The notes beneath the pieces were generated by a model that did no database searches, had not been told where the DNA came from, and saw only the letters and a program-made list of their open reading frames with translations. Positions 11,772-23,314 of a stretch of 64,000 bases of DNA are shown here, piece after piece; the first letter of the stretch is position 1; every line of letters begins with the position of its first letter. Source of the stretch: Dichomitus squalens LYAD-421 SS1. Lineage: Eukaryota > Basidiomycota > Agaricomycetes > Polyporales > Polyporaceae. Location of the stretch: positions 169,637 through 233,636 of the forward strand of contig NW_006766886.1 in NCBI RefSeq assembly GCF_000275845.1, read 5' to 3'. Position numbers and translations under genes: made by a program.

Positions 11772-14194
11772 ATGCAACGGTATGGCCAAGGGCGGACACG
11801 ACCGTCGGCGGCGAGCTCCCTCGTCGTCTCCGTCTTCGTAGTCGCCGTCCTGCTGCTTGCGTACCTCAACGAACCGCTACTGGTATCGAGAGCGCAATCA
11901 TACTCCTTCGGCTCACTCGCGGCCCAGAAGAAGAAAAAGGACAAGTTCCGTGAGTGACTTGCCTTCTCTTCCCGACGCGCGTAGGCTGGACACCCCACCC
12001 GCCAGCCTTCCCCGACTTCAACAAGTACATCCACGAGAAGACCATCCCTCCCGAGTCCCTTGGGTTAGGTACGTGGCCTTGCGGCGTTACTGCGGCTCTA
12101 ACGATGGGCATCGGTCGCCCTGAAGGCTTACTCGGTCGTCCTTGCGTTGCAGGAGCACACGATGAACGTGTGATCATCATCGGCGACACACATGGGATGA
12201 ACCGTTCACTACAGTGAGTATGCACGTTTGTCGGAGGCATGCAGGCGCTCCGCGAGTTTGAGTTCGCGAAGCGGATTAGCTTGCTTGTTTGGGGGCGGAC
12301 GCGGAGGGCACCGGGTACCTCCGCAGTCATAACCTTCCCAGCCAAGTGTACTCCGTGAGGTACTGCATGGGGTCCAAGGGCATAGCGTACACTCATCTCC
12401 AACGATGTGACAATGCTGACTCAATGACTCTCGCAGCAACCTGCTCGCGGCGGTGGAGTACAAGCCGCACCAAGACACCGTGTTCCTAGTCGGGGACATC
12501 CTCGCCAAATCCACAGAAGCCGGCTCCCTCGCGATCCTCGACTTCCTCGTGCGACAGAACTGCTGTGCGAAGGGCGTCGGAGACGCGCCTCGGCCCTCGG
12601 GATCCCCTGCGCGTGATTCGCACGCGAAGCCGGCCCCGTGCAAGCCCGTCTACGCCGTACGGGGAAACCACGACCAGATGATCGTCCAGTGGCGTGCGTG
12701 GCGCGATTGGTTCGAGGGCCTCCAGCTCAGCTTCCCCTCCGCGCACCTCTACCCGCCCCGGCGCCGCTCAGGCTCCTTGTCCGCGCTCGCCGCGTCCCTC
12801 GCGTCTGCCACGACGACGACCGCGTCGTACGACGCCGGGCCGCCCGTGGGCACGGGGGAGCAGTTCCTCGCCCTCATCGAGGCGGAGTGGCTGCGCGACC
12901 GGGCGGACGACCCGAGCGGCGCCGGCTCGGACGCCGAGGAGTGGGTCGACGTCGCGCGGAAACGGGCCCGGGGGACGTGGCGCGCGGAGTGGTGGAGGCG
13001 CATCCCGCAGCCGGGCAAGGGCCGGACGAGCAAGGACTGGATCATGTTTGGGGACCACTACTACATCGCGAGGTACGTGGGCGCGCGCTGTCCGCGATCT
13101 ACGGCGCCGGAATCGGCTTGTGTTCTGCTTCGAGGGATTTACGCTGACTTGCTCGTTGGTTGAATGGGCGTGGTAGGGATATGAAGCCGGAGCACGCGGA
13201 GCTCCTGTACTCGCTGCCGCTGGTGATCCACGTCCCTTCCGAGCACTTCTTCCTCGTACACGGCGGCCTCTTGCCCCTCGATCCGCGCAAGCCGTCCGAC
13301 GATAAGCACCAGCCGCTTGCACATCCACCTTCACCGGACGATGAAGAAGAAGTTGAGGACGAAGACGATTACGATTACGAGTATCCCACGATAGACTCCG
13401 GATCGTCGCAGCACGTCTTCCCCCGCGCGGAGCCGCACGGCGAAGGCCACGACAACGGCGACGAGGTGGAGGAGCTCCGCGTCCTCCAGGAACGCTCCCT
13501 CCTCGAGGACATCCCGCACAACCGCGACCCGTGGGTGGTCCTCAATATGCGCGGCGTCAGGAAGAAGGGCAAGGTCACGCGGCGGGGCGACAAGGGCACC
13601 CCGTGGGCGAAGATCTGGAATGGCGAGATGAAGCGCTGCACCGGGTTCACCGGCTCTGCACGGGACGTCCCAGCCGCTGAGCACTCTCCCGGCGAGGACG
13701 AGGACACGGAGGGGGATGGGGGTGTGGACGGGCACGCGCTCCCGTGCTACCCCTCGACCGTCGTGTACGGTCACGCCGCCTCGCGGGACCTCGACGTCCG
13801 GCGCTGGACCGTCGGGCTGGACACTGGGTGCCTGTACGGGCGGCGCTTGACGGGGCTCGTCCTCACCCGCCCGCGCACGGACGCGGGGGGCCCGACGCGG
13901 ACGTCGCCTCTCTACGTCGACGCCGATGACGACGCCGACGAGGAGGACGATGACGAAGAGGAGTCGAGCGACGAGGAGGAGGACGAGCTGGACGAGACGG
14001 CGCCGGAGGGCCACCTGCGGGACATGAACTCGCGGTTCGCGCGCGTCGCGGGCGGGTCGGCGATCGCGCGCGCGAGGCCGAGGGCCAGGCGGGCGAAGAC
14101 GTGGACGCGGACAATCCGGTTCGGGGACAGGGACTCGGGGGTGGAGGCGAGGCTCGTGAGCGTCAAGTGTCCCAAGGTCGGGGACTCGAGCTGA
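11772..14194 (+). CDS. PPN2: Vacuolar endopolyphosphatase, calcineurin-like phosphoesterase
   Basis: Metallophosphoesterase resembling yeast Ppn2 (YNL217W), a zinc-dependent enzyme that cuts inorganic polyphosphate in the vacuole lumen. Exons 11772-11949, 11985-12068, 12153-12213, 12437-13072 and 13177-14194 join in frame to 658 residues. Residues ~17-34 form one hydrophobic segment after a basic start, a type II signal anchor that would put the catalytic domain in the lumen. Phosphoesterase motifs in order: GDTHG, VGDILAKS (the usual GDxxxxG aspartate), GNHDQ, then HGG in FFLVHGGLLPLD, and GHAASRDLDVRRW with GLDTGCLYG. Two acidic inserts are seen after the HGG motif (DDEEEVEDEDDYDYEY) and near the C-terminus (runs of D/E around 13920-13990). 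A fungal bis(5'-nucleosyl)-tetraphosphatase-like role is the main alternative. Confidence 0.85.
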
Positions 14195-15282
14195 GCGTGC
14201 GCTGGCGCGCACGCGTCTCGTGCACGTGGTGTTGTGCTGTTCGTCGTGTCGTTCTGACGCTGCATTCGGCTTGTGCTAGACGCATATAGGCGTGCTAGAG
14301 CTAGAGCTGATGGTTTAGGATACTTACTGATAATTCGCTTGGGCTTGAGGTGGTTTCCCTTGTCTGCATAGTACTGTATTTCTAGTGTCTCCTGGTCGGT
14401 GTTTTCGGTTTGCATAGTCTCTTTTTCTTCGCATTTATGAACGAGTAGGGTAGAGCTCTCTCTAATATATCGCGCCTTGCATTCTGTACCAGTACCATCT
14501 TACATACGCGGTCGTATCTACATTCAAACATTTTCCAAAGTTTTTCCTTTGATGGACTCTCGACGGGAACTGCTCGGATTTCTCGAGTGCGCTAATCATC
14601 ACCCTGGAAGGCATGCACAGCTAGCAGCCTGACCTGGAAAATCGTATCTGCGTGCCTGCACATGTGCCTCGCGAATTTCGGTGGAGCAGGACTGTCGAAA
14701 TCATGACATACGGTTGGTTGGCATGCTCATCCACATCTCGTCACGATAATCATCCGCGCAATGGCACTGTCTTGGGTCGCCGGCTACAGGACATTATTCC
14801 GGACGAATTCAAGACTTAAATGGACTTGTACAGTAGCCGCATACATCAGAGCGTATGTACGTCAGTACGGCCTCTCGCTTACGGTACTCTGTATGTCGGG
14901 TCTGGTGATAGTAGGTAACGACGTCACATGGTCACTGCACAGACTCGGGTCATCAATGCATCAAGGACTACCGCATGTGTGAAGACATCTATAGCGCGAA
15001 TATGTTACAATAGATATATGTGCACGAACAGGCAGCGGAGTTAAATACTAGCGATACATACATACGAGATACACGATCGAAGACGAACGAGCGACGATAG
15101 CAAGGAGCGACAACAATGCGAAAACGATGGACGGGCGAGAAAAGACAGGGCGGAGACGAGCAAGCGATAGCAAATATGTACATAAATTACATCCATTCCG
15201 TCCCAGATACGACGACCAGCGGTGCCTACTGATGAGACACAAGATTCTCAACGTTCCGTCGACAGAACACATCCAGCCCACG
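14195..15282. other. Convergent intergenic region
   Basis: About 1.1 kb between the 3' ends of the polyphosphatase (plus) and F-box (minus) genes. It is AT-richer than its neighbours and should hold both 3' UTRs. No gene or repeat was recognised. Confidence 0.5.
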
Positions 15283-16500
15283 CTAATCCTTCTTGACGAA
15301 CGTCAGCATCTTCTCGAGCCCCTTCGCCGCAAACGCGGCTACGACCGCGCTCTCCATCTCCGCAAAGTCGAAGCTCGGCAGCCCGCGATACGGGAAGCTC
15401 GCCCCGCTCGCGACGCCGTCCTCGCTCTTCTCCTTCGCGCACACCACTACGCGCTCCAGGGGGGTCGCGCGCGCCACGCTCGCCGTTGTGGCCGCCATGC
15501 GCGGCCAGAGCTCGCCCAGCGCGCTGTCGTACTCCCCGCACTTGACAGCGAACGTGAGCGTGCGCAGCGCGGGCACAGGCAGGTGCACGAGCAGCAGCAG
15601 CGTGAAGGGCACGACCGCGATCCGGCCCGTCTGGATCTCGAGCGTGACGGTCGTTAGCGCGGCGAGCGGGCTGAACGCGTTCTGCGCCCAGCTGGAGCTC
15701 GCGCTTGGGAAGTCGTCTGACATGGCCCCGTTGTCCCCAAAGCCGACCTTGAGGGTACGGAGCGTCGGGGCGAGCGCTCCAAGGACGTTGCGGAGTACGC
15801 AGATGCTCGACCATGGTACCCGCGAGCAAGAGAAGGTGTGGATCGCAGTGTGTAGGTTCTGCGCGACGAGCCACTGGAGTACTTTGAAGTTATCGCAACA
15901 ACTCGTCATGTCGACAACCTCAATGCGCGGGAGGATCACGCCCTCGGGGAAAGCGGCGATCGGGCGCGGGCCGGTCTCCCACTCTTGTGTGAACGCGATG
16001 CTGAGGCGCTTGAGGTCGGGGAAGGAGGCAAAGAGCTCTACGAAGACGTCGAAAGACGTGAGCGCGCAGGCCCAGAGGGTGAGGTGGGAGATGCCGGAGA
16101 GACGGCCGAAGAAGCGGCGGACAAGCTCGGCGTCGATGGTGATGAGGGCGAGCTCGAGCTTGGTGAGGTTGCTGAGCTGGGGAGGGAAGGACGGGGGGAT
16201 AGAACGGAGCCAGGCGTCGAGGGTCGCACCATGTAGACGGTCCATGGAAAAGATGCCAAACGCGCCTTCGATTTCCAACGTTGCGACGTGCAATCCGAGG
16301 GCCGGATTAGACTGGAGGAGACGGGTGAAGGCGTAGCAATTGGACCAGTCGATATAGATGGAACGGAAGAGGTGATGCTGGACGCGAGGCAGCCATTGGC
16401 GCGATGCGAGGGCACACCTTCGCAGGGTGGGTTTGTCGTCAGAAAGGCAGTCAAGGACGCAGTCGTACAGCTCCGGGGGCAGGTCTGGTAGTGATGTCAT
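15283..16500 (-). CDS. F-box protein, single exon
   Basis: Probable substrate receptor of an SCF ubiquitin ligase, one of the large expanded F-box families of Agaricomycetes. The frame is uninterrupted for 405 residues. The N-terminus reads LPDLPPELYDCVLDCLSDD and RRCALASRQWLPRVQHHLF, the classic basidiomycete F-box. The rest is leucine-patterned with repeated LTKLELALI- and LKRLSIAF-like strands, consistent with degenerate leucine-rich repeats. The target is unknown. A TATA-like element lies about 110 bases upstream. It is divergent from a second F-box gene. Confidence 0.85.
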   Translation of the reverse strand: MTSLPDLPPELYDCVLDCLSDDKPTLRRCALASRQWLPRVQHHLFRSIYIDWSNCYAFTRLLQSNPALGLHVATLEIEGAFGIFSMDRLHGATLDAWLRSIPPSFPPQLSNLTKLELALITIDAELVRRFFGRLSGISHLTLWACALTSFDVFVELFASFPDLKRLSIAFTQEWETGPRPIAAFPEGVILPRIEVVDMTSCCDNFKVLQWLVAQNLHTAIHTFSCSRVPWSSICVLRNVLGALAPTLRTLKVGFGDNGAMSDDFPSASSSWAQNAFSPLAALTTVTLEIQTGRIAVVPFTLLLLVHLPVPALRTLTFAVKCGEYDSALGELWPRMAATTASVARATPLERVVVCAKEKSEDGVASGASFPYRGLPSFDFAEMESAVVAAFAAKGLEKMLTFVKKD

Positions 16501-17363
16501 GCTGACGGGACCTGCAAGGATTCACGGTGAGCCGGCAGAGCACGGAGACGGCGGGTGAACTAGCGAACAGCTGTGCGACAGAGAGAGCAGAGCTGAGCAT
16601 TGGGATATCTTTATAGCGACTAGCCCGACTGCCAGCTCAGGCGGACGCCAGACTCCTTCGCGACGTTACGCTGTCGCCTTTGCCGTCACAAGACCTTCGA
16701 GACGCCAGACCGAGCTTGCTCACCTTAGCGCGGAGTGTGTGATGTGCCCTCGACACCAGAGGTCTGCGAGGAGCGGCCAGCAAGCAAACAAGGATCGTCG
16801 TGGGAGGTGGTAGAAGAGAAAGATGAGGAAGCGATGAGAGACGAGGCATGCATATAAGTTCTCGGCACACAGCCTGCTCAGCCAACGGCTTCTCCGATGT
16901 CTGGCTGAGCGCTAGGACTCCGGCGGATACCGCATCTCGTCACGCCCTCTCCGTGACGTCACACTCTCTTTGATGGCCCGGATGGCGGCCGCCTGCATTC
17001 GGCCAGTACATATTAGTACTCGCTCTCTTTTGTCGACACAACCAGCCTGAGCTCTGTGCCTGCCTGCACAAGCACTATTGTCTGGCAGTACTTTTCCGTT
17101 GCCATGGTCAACGCAACGAGTCGCACACCGCCGCGCTGAGGATCTCCTCATGGCGAGCTACTCTGGCATGCTCCCCACAATCGAACCTGAACATGTGTCC
17201 GGCATCGATGCCAGAACTGTCTTTGCATTGTGTCCATTCTCAGCAACTGCTGCCCCATTTGCAGACCGAACACTGGCGATCTCCGTCGCTGCAAAGTATA
17301 AGGCCGTCTCTGCTGCGAAAGGCCTGCTTCGTTTAGTTGCTCCCCGTCTTGCCCGCATCCAGC
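16501..17363. promoter_or_regulatory. Divergent intergenic region between two F-box genes
   Basis: About 860 bases separate the two start codons. A TATA-like heptamer (CTTTATA on plus, read on minus) at 16609-16615 fits the minus-strand F-box gene. Short frames here were not recognised as genes. Confidence 0.4.
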
Positions 17364-18993
17364 ATGTCTTGCAGTCTTTGTCGTTTGCCATTCACTCCGA
17401 GCGCACGCTCGGTGCGTCCGCGATGGCCTCCAGAAGGCATGCTCTCCGAAAAGCAACTGCAATACATGAAACATGCCGTCGGCATGGGCCAGTACCTCGT
17501 CGGCCTGGTCGTCAATCTCGTACATCTCGGTACGTTCAGATCGTCACATCATGGCCGCTAAGGCCGCCCGCTGACGTTAACCACCAACGTGTGTATCTGG
17601 CAGATGACAACATGTTCACGATCAATAACAGCCCTGTCCTTGTCACGATCATCTGGGAGACGGGAGGCAAGACGGTCCGTCTCATCGCCTAGTATCCAAG
17701 CACCCGTTGAAGCGTAGCTGATTCGGACATCTTGCCTCAGTTTGTCGCGCTACACACGCACTGCGCCATGTTCCTTCGGCACAATCTGGGGCTTACATCC
17801 AATACCCAAGAAGCACTGATCGAATGTTCCCTGCTAGACATCATAGTCGGGCCGACCCAGAGCGGCGCACACGCAGGCAGACTCAACAACGTCGATTACG
17901 AAGGCGTCCTTGGTCAAGGCTCCCAGCGCGTCGACATCGAGTCCCTCTGGTCCATCGGGCCCACCGCAGGCAATCAAGACTTTGCATGGCACGAGTGGAA
18001 GCGACGGGGCCTCGAATGGACAGCTGTCCGTCCCGACGTGTATGTATCAAACCCCGCAGGCTTATGAGGGAGATTCGCGCATATATTGACCCAAAGCGAT
18101 CCACACATGACAGCTTCCCGCGGTTCAGCCCGACAGTCCTCCCCGCCCGTCTCTCTAACCTCGGCGAACGGCCCGCCACGACCGCCGACAGGATCACGAC
18201 GCTCCCGCTCGACGTCCTGCACATCCTCCTGCCATACCTCTCCGATGAGGCCTACGTAAAACTCATGGCGACGTGCCGCACGCTGCGCTACCACGCGCTC
18301 ACGACCTTCCAGCCCCTCGCCCGGGCGCGCGTGCTCAGGCTGCGCTGGGCGGTCCCGCTCGAGAGCGAGTACGCGAGCTACGTCCGCACCAAGCACCCCG
18401 CGCTCGCCGACCTGTACCGGCAGCTCACATCCGCGCCGGAGACCGCAACGCACCCCCCGAGCCGCTCTGCGCCCTCTTCTCCGACCGACTCGGACGGCGC
18501 CGGCCTCGACGCCAGATTCAACTCACTGTCGCTGCGCGCGGCCGCAGCCGCGCAATCGCACGGGAACGGGAACGGAAACACAGACACGAGACACAGGGAC
18601 CCGCTCGCGCATCTCGAGATGGCGCACGCGGCGCACTCGCCCGTCGACGCCGACTGGCTGCACTACCTGAGCCAGGTGCACCGGACGTCGTCGATGCGCG
18701 CACGGCGCTGGGTGTGGGCGCTTGCGGGGGAGGTCGCGCGTGTATATTGGAAGAAGAAGTCCGAGGGGCCGTACGCCGACCCTGAGCAAACACCTGACTC
18801 CGACGGTGTAAAGGGGAGGGGTGGGGACGAGAAGGATGAAAAGGAGGGGACAGGTGGGGGTAAGGGGAAGTGGCCGGGGAAGAGTGAGGCATGGAGGGTG
18901 TATGCGCAGAGCGTGGAGCAGCAGTACGAGATGCGGCGGGTCGTGCAGGGGGGGAATATGGGGAACGCCAGTCAGACGAGATTCACGTGGTGA
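17364..18993 (+). CDS. F-box protein with N-terminal CxxC motif
   Basis: A basidiomycete family with a cysteine-bearing N-terminus and a central F-box; function beyond probable SCF targeting is unknown. Likely exons: 17364-17529, 17604 to about 17668, about 17744-18039, and 18114-18993. The start MSCSLCRLPFTP carries the CxxC. The second exon reads DDNMFTINNSPVLVTIIWE and the third FVALHTHCAMFLRHNLG, then LNNVDYEGVLGQGSQRVDIE and WKRRGLEWTAVRPD. The F-box follows in exon 4 (TTLPLDVLHILLPYLSDE, MATCRTLRYHAL). The C-terminus has an Ala/Gly/Asn-rich linker and a low-complexity Gly/Lys/Glu stretch at about 18800-18890. The intron after IIWETGGKT uses a weak donor (GTCCGT), the least certain part of the model. 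Confidence 0.72.
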
Positions 18994-21900
18994 GGGTGGA
19001 CGGTGGGCGATGAGAGTAGGTGGTAGTGATACAGCCCTATGTATACTAGTCTCACCCTTGAATTTTTAGAGTATCCGTCTCGCTATAATCGAACGTTCTG
19101 CATGAACACACACCGGATGCGTGGGTTTAGATATATCATGGCTTGTGATACATCTTGGTCGATGTCATGGTCGGGCACGACAGGGTGGGACCAAGCATAA
19201 AGTGACGGCGATTCTATGAGCACCTTGAAGCCGCAACGAAGACCTCGAGTCCTAGCAGGGAGTTTGTTCTGCCCATAGTCACATCAGGGACCATCACAAG
19301 AGCGTATGCATACCCGCCGGTTATGTATGCGCTCTCCAGAGACGGACGCCCCATTCCGCTGATCCTCGGGACCAGAGTGGAATGGATTACGGAAGTAGGA
19401 GCGGCCTTTCATGTGCCTAGGGACGTGTCGCGCACGTAGAGCGGCCTGACCACTTTTTGTCGATGATCGAACACATACTCGTTCTCACATATGTATTGAG
19501 ACGCACCGAGAGTTCAATACTGTCGCCGTGGCATATCACAAGGAATCCCCGGTTGTGTCCAGACGAGGACGGTTGTCCGTGCCAGAATGAAGTGGGCTCC
19601 TCGGACTCCGTAAGACGTAGCGGTGTCCGTCCAGGGGTACAAGGCAGTACAGTGCTGTTTTCTGGGTGCTCTCGGATGTCGTCGCTGATCAGTGGTCGCC
19701 GATAGTTCTCCTGGGATCCAGTGTCCTGCCTGGAGGGCGTCCCGCATGGCGTTATGGCATTTAGAGTTCGCCGGGCGGCCGGACCGCTAGGGACTTGTGA
19801 GCACATACTGCGGCTATGAGCACACGACAATACTCTTACCTGACTTTTCGCGGAAGCAAATTCCTGTGCCAGAGAGATTGTCACGATGTCTGAGATATCG
19901 GCAGCGAACGAATAACAGATGCGGCAGAGAGCTACTCTGAATGCTCGTGAGACGACCGACCTGGCATGTCCGCACAATGTACGGCGTACGCCCTTCTAGG
20001 CCTTGTTCTCCGTGATCTCGCCTGATCTATATGTTCTTTAGGAAAGCGAGTTCACCGTAGAGGCCGTCCGACCTCTCACCGCTGAATCTTCCGTCTTGTA
20101 GCATTTATCCCGGGCCTTCCCAGAAGCGAGTGGACGCACGAGGTTATATCTAAAATTGCTTTCGCGCGAGTTATCGGCGCTCTGACTTTCGCAGAATGTG
20201 TAAACAGCTTTCCACGGCCCGACAGAACCAGCACAAACATACTTGCCTGCTATACCCGGAACTGGTACTCCTCAGCCTTGCTCGAGCGGCGCTTCCTTCT
20301 CTGAGTCTTGAATGGCAGACACCCGCCATAGCTCGAAGGCAGCGAAAACCAATCGCCTACGGCATTGTCTCGTAAGGACCGACCGATCGACGTCGGTACG
20401 GATGTGCGGGTACCTGCCACAACCGCCGCGGACCTGGTTGGCCCGTCCATCAACACTTCTGCAAGCCACGCATCGAACCTCGTGGAGTGACATCGAGGAC
20501 GGTGTCCCGAACCTGCCAGTTTGCCGACGGCGCGGACACAAGCCCGTGAATCGGCTCAGGGAGCGCTCTCACAAGAGGCCTGCGTCCAGTGACTGAATGT
20601 GCGCAGTCGATGCCGGACATCAATCAAAGCTGTGTGGTCAAAAGTTTATAGAAGTGACAAGGACCTCCTGACGAACGTCTGCTCGGGACGTCAACGCGAC
20701 TGTGCCGCTCGGACGTGCCGTGTGCGTCACCAATATAATTGTCACGTTTTGTGACGAAATTTCACCGTCCGAAGGTGCTGCGGCCGAGTAGGAAACCTTG
20801 CGTGGCGGAAATGGTGAGGGGGAAGAAGAGGGCTGAAGGGCAAGGGCGAGTGAAAGATCCATGTCGGAAGATGTGTCATTGGTCGGCGCCCCGTTGGTCT
20901 CACATGGTCGTGGTTCGTCCGTCCCGTACAGCGTATGCCAGGTAGAGGATGCTGTGAATGCCGGAGGTACTGACATGCTGTCCCGGCGGAAAATGACCAT
21001 TGAGCCTCGACTATGGATATGGGCATATGCCGCGGCTGTTGTTGTACGATTTAGATGATGAGTACTTGGCTAGAGAAGAGGAGAGGGACGATTTTGGTAT
21101 CTTCGCATCGAGGAACGCCTCTTCATGGTATCAGGGCATCTGGAAGGGGCACCCCGTGGACGGTTTGCCTGGACCGAATGGACGATGAAACATCACTTCT
21201 ATTGTGATAATGTGAATTTCCCTCTGAGAATTGCTAGGGAGCCAAAATTCCGCTTTCAACCCGTCTGGATCGTACAGGCCCACGTTTGTCGCCGTTGGCG
21301 CGCTTCATGAGATCACAAGTGTATGGGTCCGACAGTTTGCTTCCGCGGGAGAATTGGAATTAGTATCGAGACATATGATTGAAATCAGAAGGACGCAACA
21401 TCAGGCACCGGCCATCCTTGTGGTGGACGCGGTCATGTTTGAGTTCTTTGAATGATGTGGGAATGAAGACGGAGCATTGGTATCGAATCAGCGTGATGTA
21501 CCTCGCTCATTGGACGGATCGTACTCACGAAAAACATAGAGAATCGAGGGTCGCCGTTAGCCCTATGTTTCGAACGATCGATGAGGGTTTGATAGGGAGA
21601 GACGTTTCACACAGCTTCGGAAAGCAAGTCTTCTCTGTCTAGCGCTGTAGGAATACAATCAATCAATGAGCCTGTACTAGAAGGGGGATTTCGACCTATG
21701 GTGGATATTGTGAGCTCGGTGATACAAACCAGATTCGACCGCTTGGTGCTCAGAGACAACTAAGCGAACGGAGCACATTGTGATACTGCTTCAAGGTTAC
21801 CCTGTCCGTATAGAGGGACTGAGTCGTAAGTAGGCTATACGACAGCGGGTCCTCGCAAGAGGTTGAAACAAAGTTCTGCCGATTGAACTCACCGGCACAA

Positions 21901-22013
21901 CATTCACTTGGTGTACTGCAAGGCATCCGAGGCGTGAACAGACCGGCATGCACAAACAACGACATACACGCACCTCAGACCGGCAGAAACCATTCTCATA
22001 GCCTTCCTAGAAC
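18994..22013. other. 3-kb region with no recognised gene
   Basis: No domain, splice-linked exon series or repeat was recognised. Minus-strand frames at 19417-19977 (186 codons) and 20638-21000 (120 codons) are the longest and neither resembles a known protein. The region may contain diverged element relics or non-coding transcripts. Confidence 0.4.
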
Positions 22014-22021
22014 ATATAAAA
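22014..22021 (+). promoter_or_regulatory. TATA-like box of secreted protein gene
   Basis: ATATAAAA lies 145 bases before the ATG at 22166, followed by a CAGC/CTCA-rich leader. Typical arrangement for highly expressed small secreted protein genes of this group. Confidence 0.5.
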
Positions 22022-22165
22022 GCCAGCTGAGACGGCGAGGTCCAACAGCAGCAGCCCAATCGCTCAGCTCTCAGTTCTCAGCACTCTCAATCTCAAGCAA
22101 CAGTGAGCTTCAATACGTTCGACTCGATGATCACGCCTACTCACTTCGCTACGACAGCATTCACC

Positions 22166-22736
22166 ATGCAGTTCACCGCCCTCGCTAGCATCGTCCTCGC
22201 CGCTGCCCAGGTTAGCCTGGTCAGCGCTGCAACCCTGGAGCAGCGCCAGATCCTTGGCTCGTGCAGCAGCACGACGCTCCCTCTCCCCCTCTGCGGGAGC
22301 ATCTTCGGAGCTTGCAGCGGCAGTGGGTGCGCTTGCACCAACGTGCTTGAAAGTATCCCCATCGTCGGCGGGACTCTCGGCTCGATTCTCGGTGGCCTCG
22401 GCGGAGGTCTTCTGAGCGGCTTGTTGCCTGGGGTGAGTACTGGTAGGGTACCGCAGGAGCTTACCCGAGTCGGACTGACCTACATATATCCTACTAGCTC
22501 TGCACCACCGGTGGTAGCTTGCCGCTGGGCTTGACTCAGTGCCTCGAATTGGGCTGCGAAACCGACGCTGACTGTACCTGCGCTGGTGCGACGTGCACTC
22601 CCGTCCAAGATGCCCAGAACAGTACTGCCATCTCGGTAAGTGAAATGCGATCTATTGCTGCTCACTGGGCCTACCTTATGATGTGACTGGGCTTCAGTTC
22701 TGCATCCCGGCCGATTTCAACAACATGGCCCTCTGA
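22166..22736 (+). CDS. Small secreted cysteine-rich protein
   Basis: Predicted 147-residue secreted protein, not assigned to a named family. Exons 22166-22432, 22498-22635 and 22698-22736 join in frame. Residues 1-21 (MQFTALASIVLAAAQ...) are a signal peptide, followed by a possible Kex2-type site after LEQR. The mature part has 12 cysteines in two groups around a hydrophobic Gly/Leu/Ile stretch (GGTLGSILGGLGGG); the groups include SGCAC and DADCTCAGATC. The pattern differs from the eight-cysteine CC spacing of hydrophobins, though a surface-active or effector-like role is possible. An earlier in-frame ATG at 22103 would precede the signal peptide with an unfavourable extension, so 22166 was chosen. 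Confidence 0.8.
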
Positions 22737-23314
22737 AGGGGGTTCGTGAGAATAGGCGAAGAGAATAACAAGGTCACAGTTGGGTTTCTTTGGTCGTTTG
22801 TTGGCGTGGTCTATTTTCAGAGATCGTAAGACTTAGGTTGATTCAGATTGTATAACTGGTTGATATGAAAGAATCGCTCACCCAATGATTCGTGTGAAGC
22901 TCATCGGAAGTTCTCGACATCTAGAAGCAAGGTTCAGTTGACTTGTTGTGAAGGTTCGACCCATTGCACGGTCTATGACGTGTCGGAGAATTTCGGACAG
23001 CTCAGTCCCGGATTATGTATCGTTGATAAGTAGCTGATTTGCGTCCCAATGCTACGAACAGTGACAACTTCGCGTGCCACGCAAACATCTGCAACGCGGA
23101 GGGGGCCGAGTACTGGAAGCGCTCGTGTCGACGCTCCGGTCTGATTCGGTCTTCCGACGCCCGCGTAACCGCCACGTCGCCATCGATGTTATCATCGATG
23201 CGGCGTTACTTGTAGTCTTGCCCTTGTCTTTGATACAATTCGTTCCATGCTTCAAGGTGCAGTATAGTACGCGACAGCTCCTCCATCAGGTTTGCTAATG
23301 AGAGCCTGAGGTAG
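22737..23314 (+). other. Intergenic region
   Basis: About 580 bases between two plus-strand genes, with no recognisable gene or repeat. Confidence 0.5.

Noticed and set aside
19417..19977. 186-codon minus-strand open frame
   Set aside because: No family resemblance, mixed composition and no intron pattern; treated as chance.
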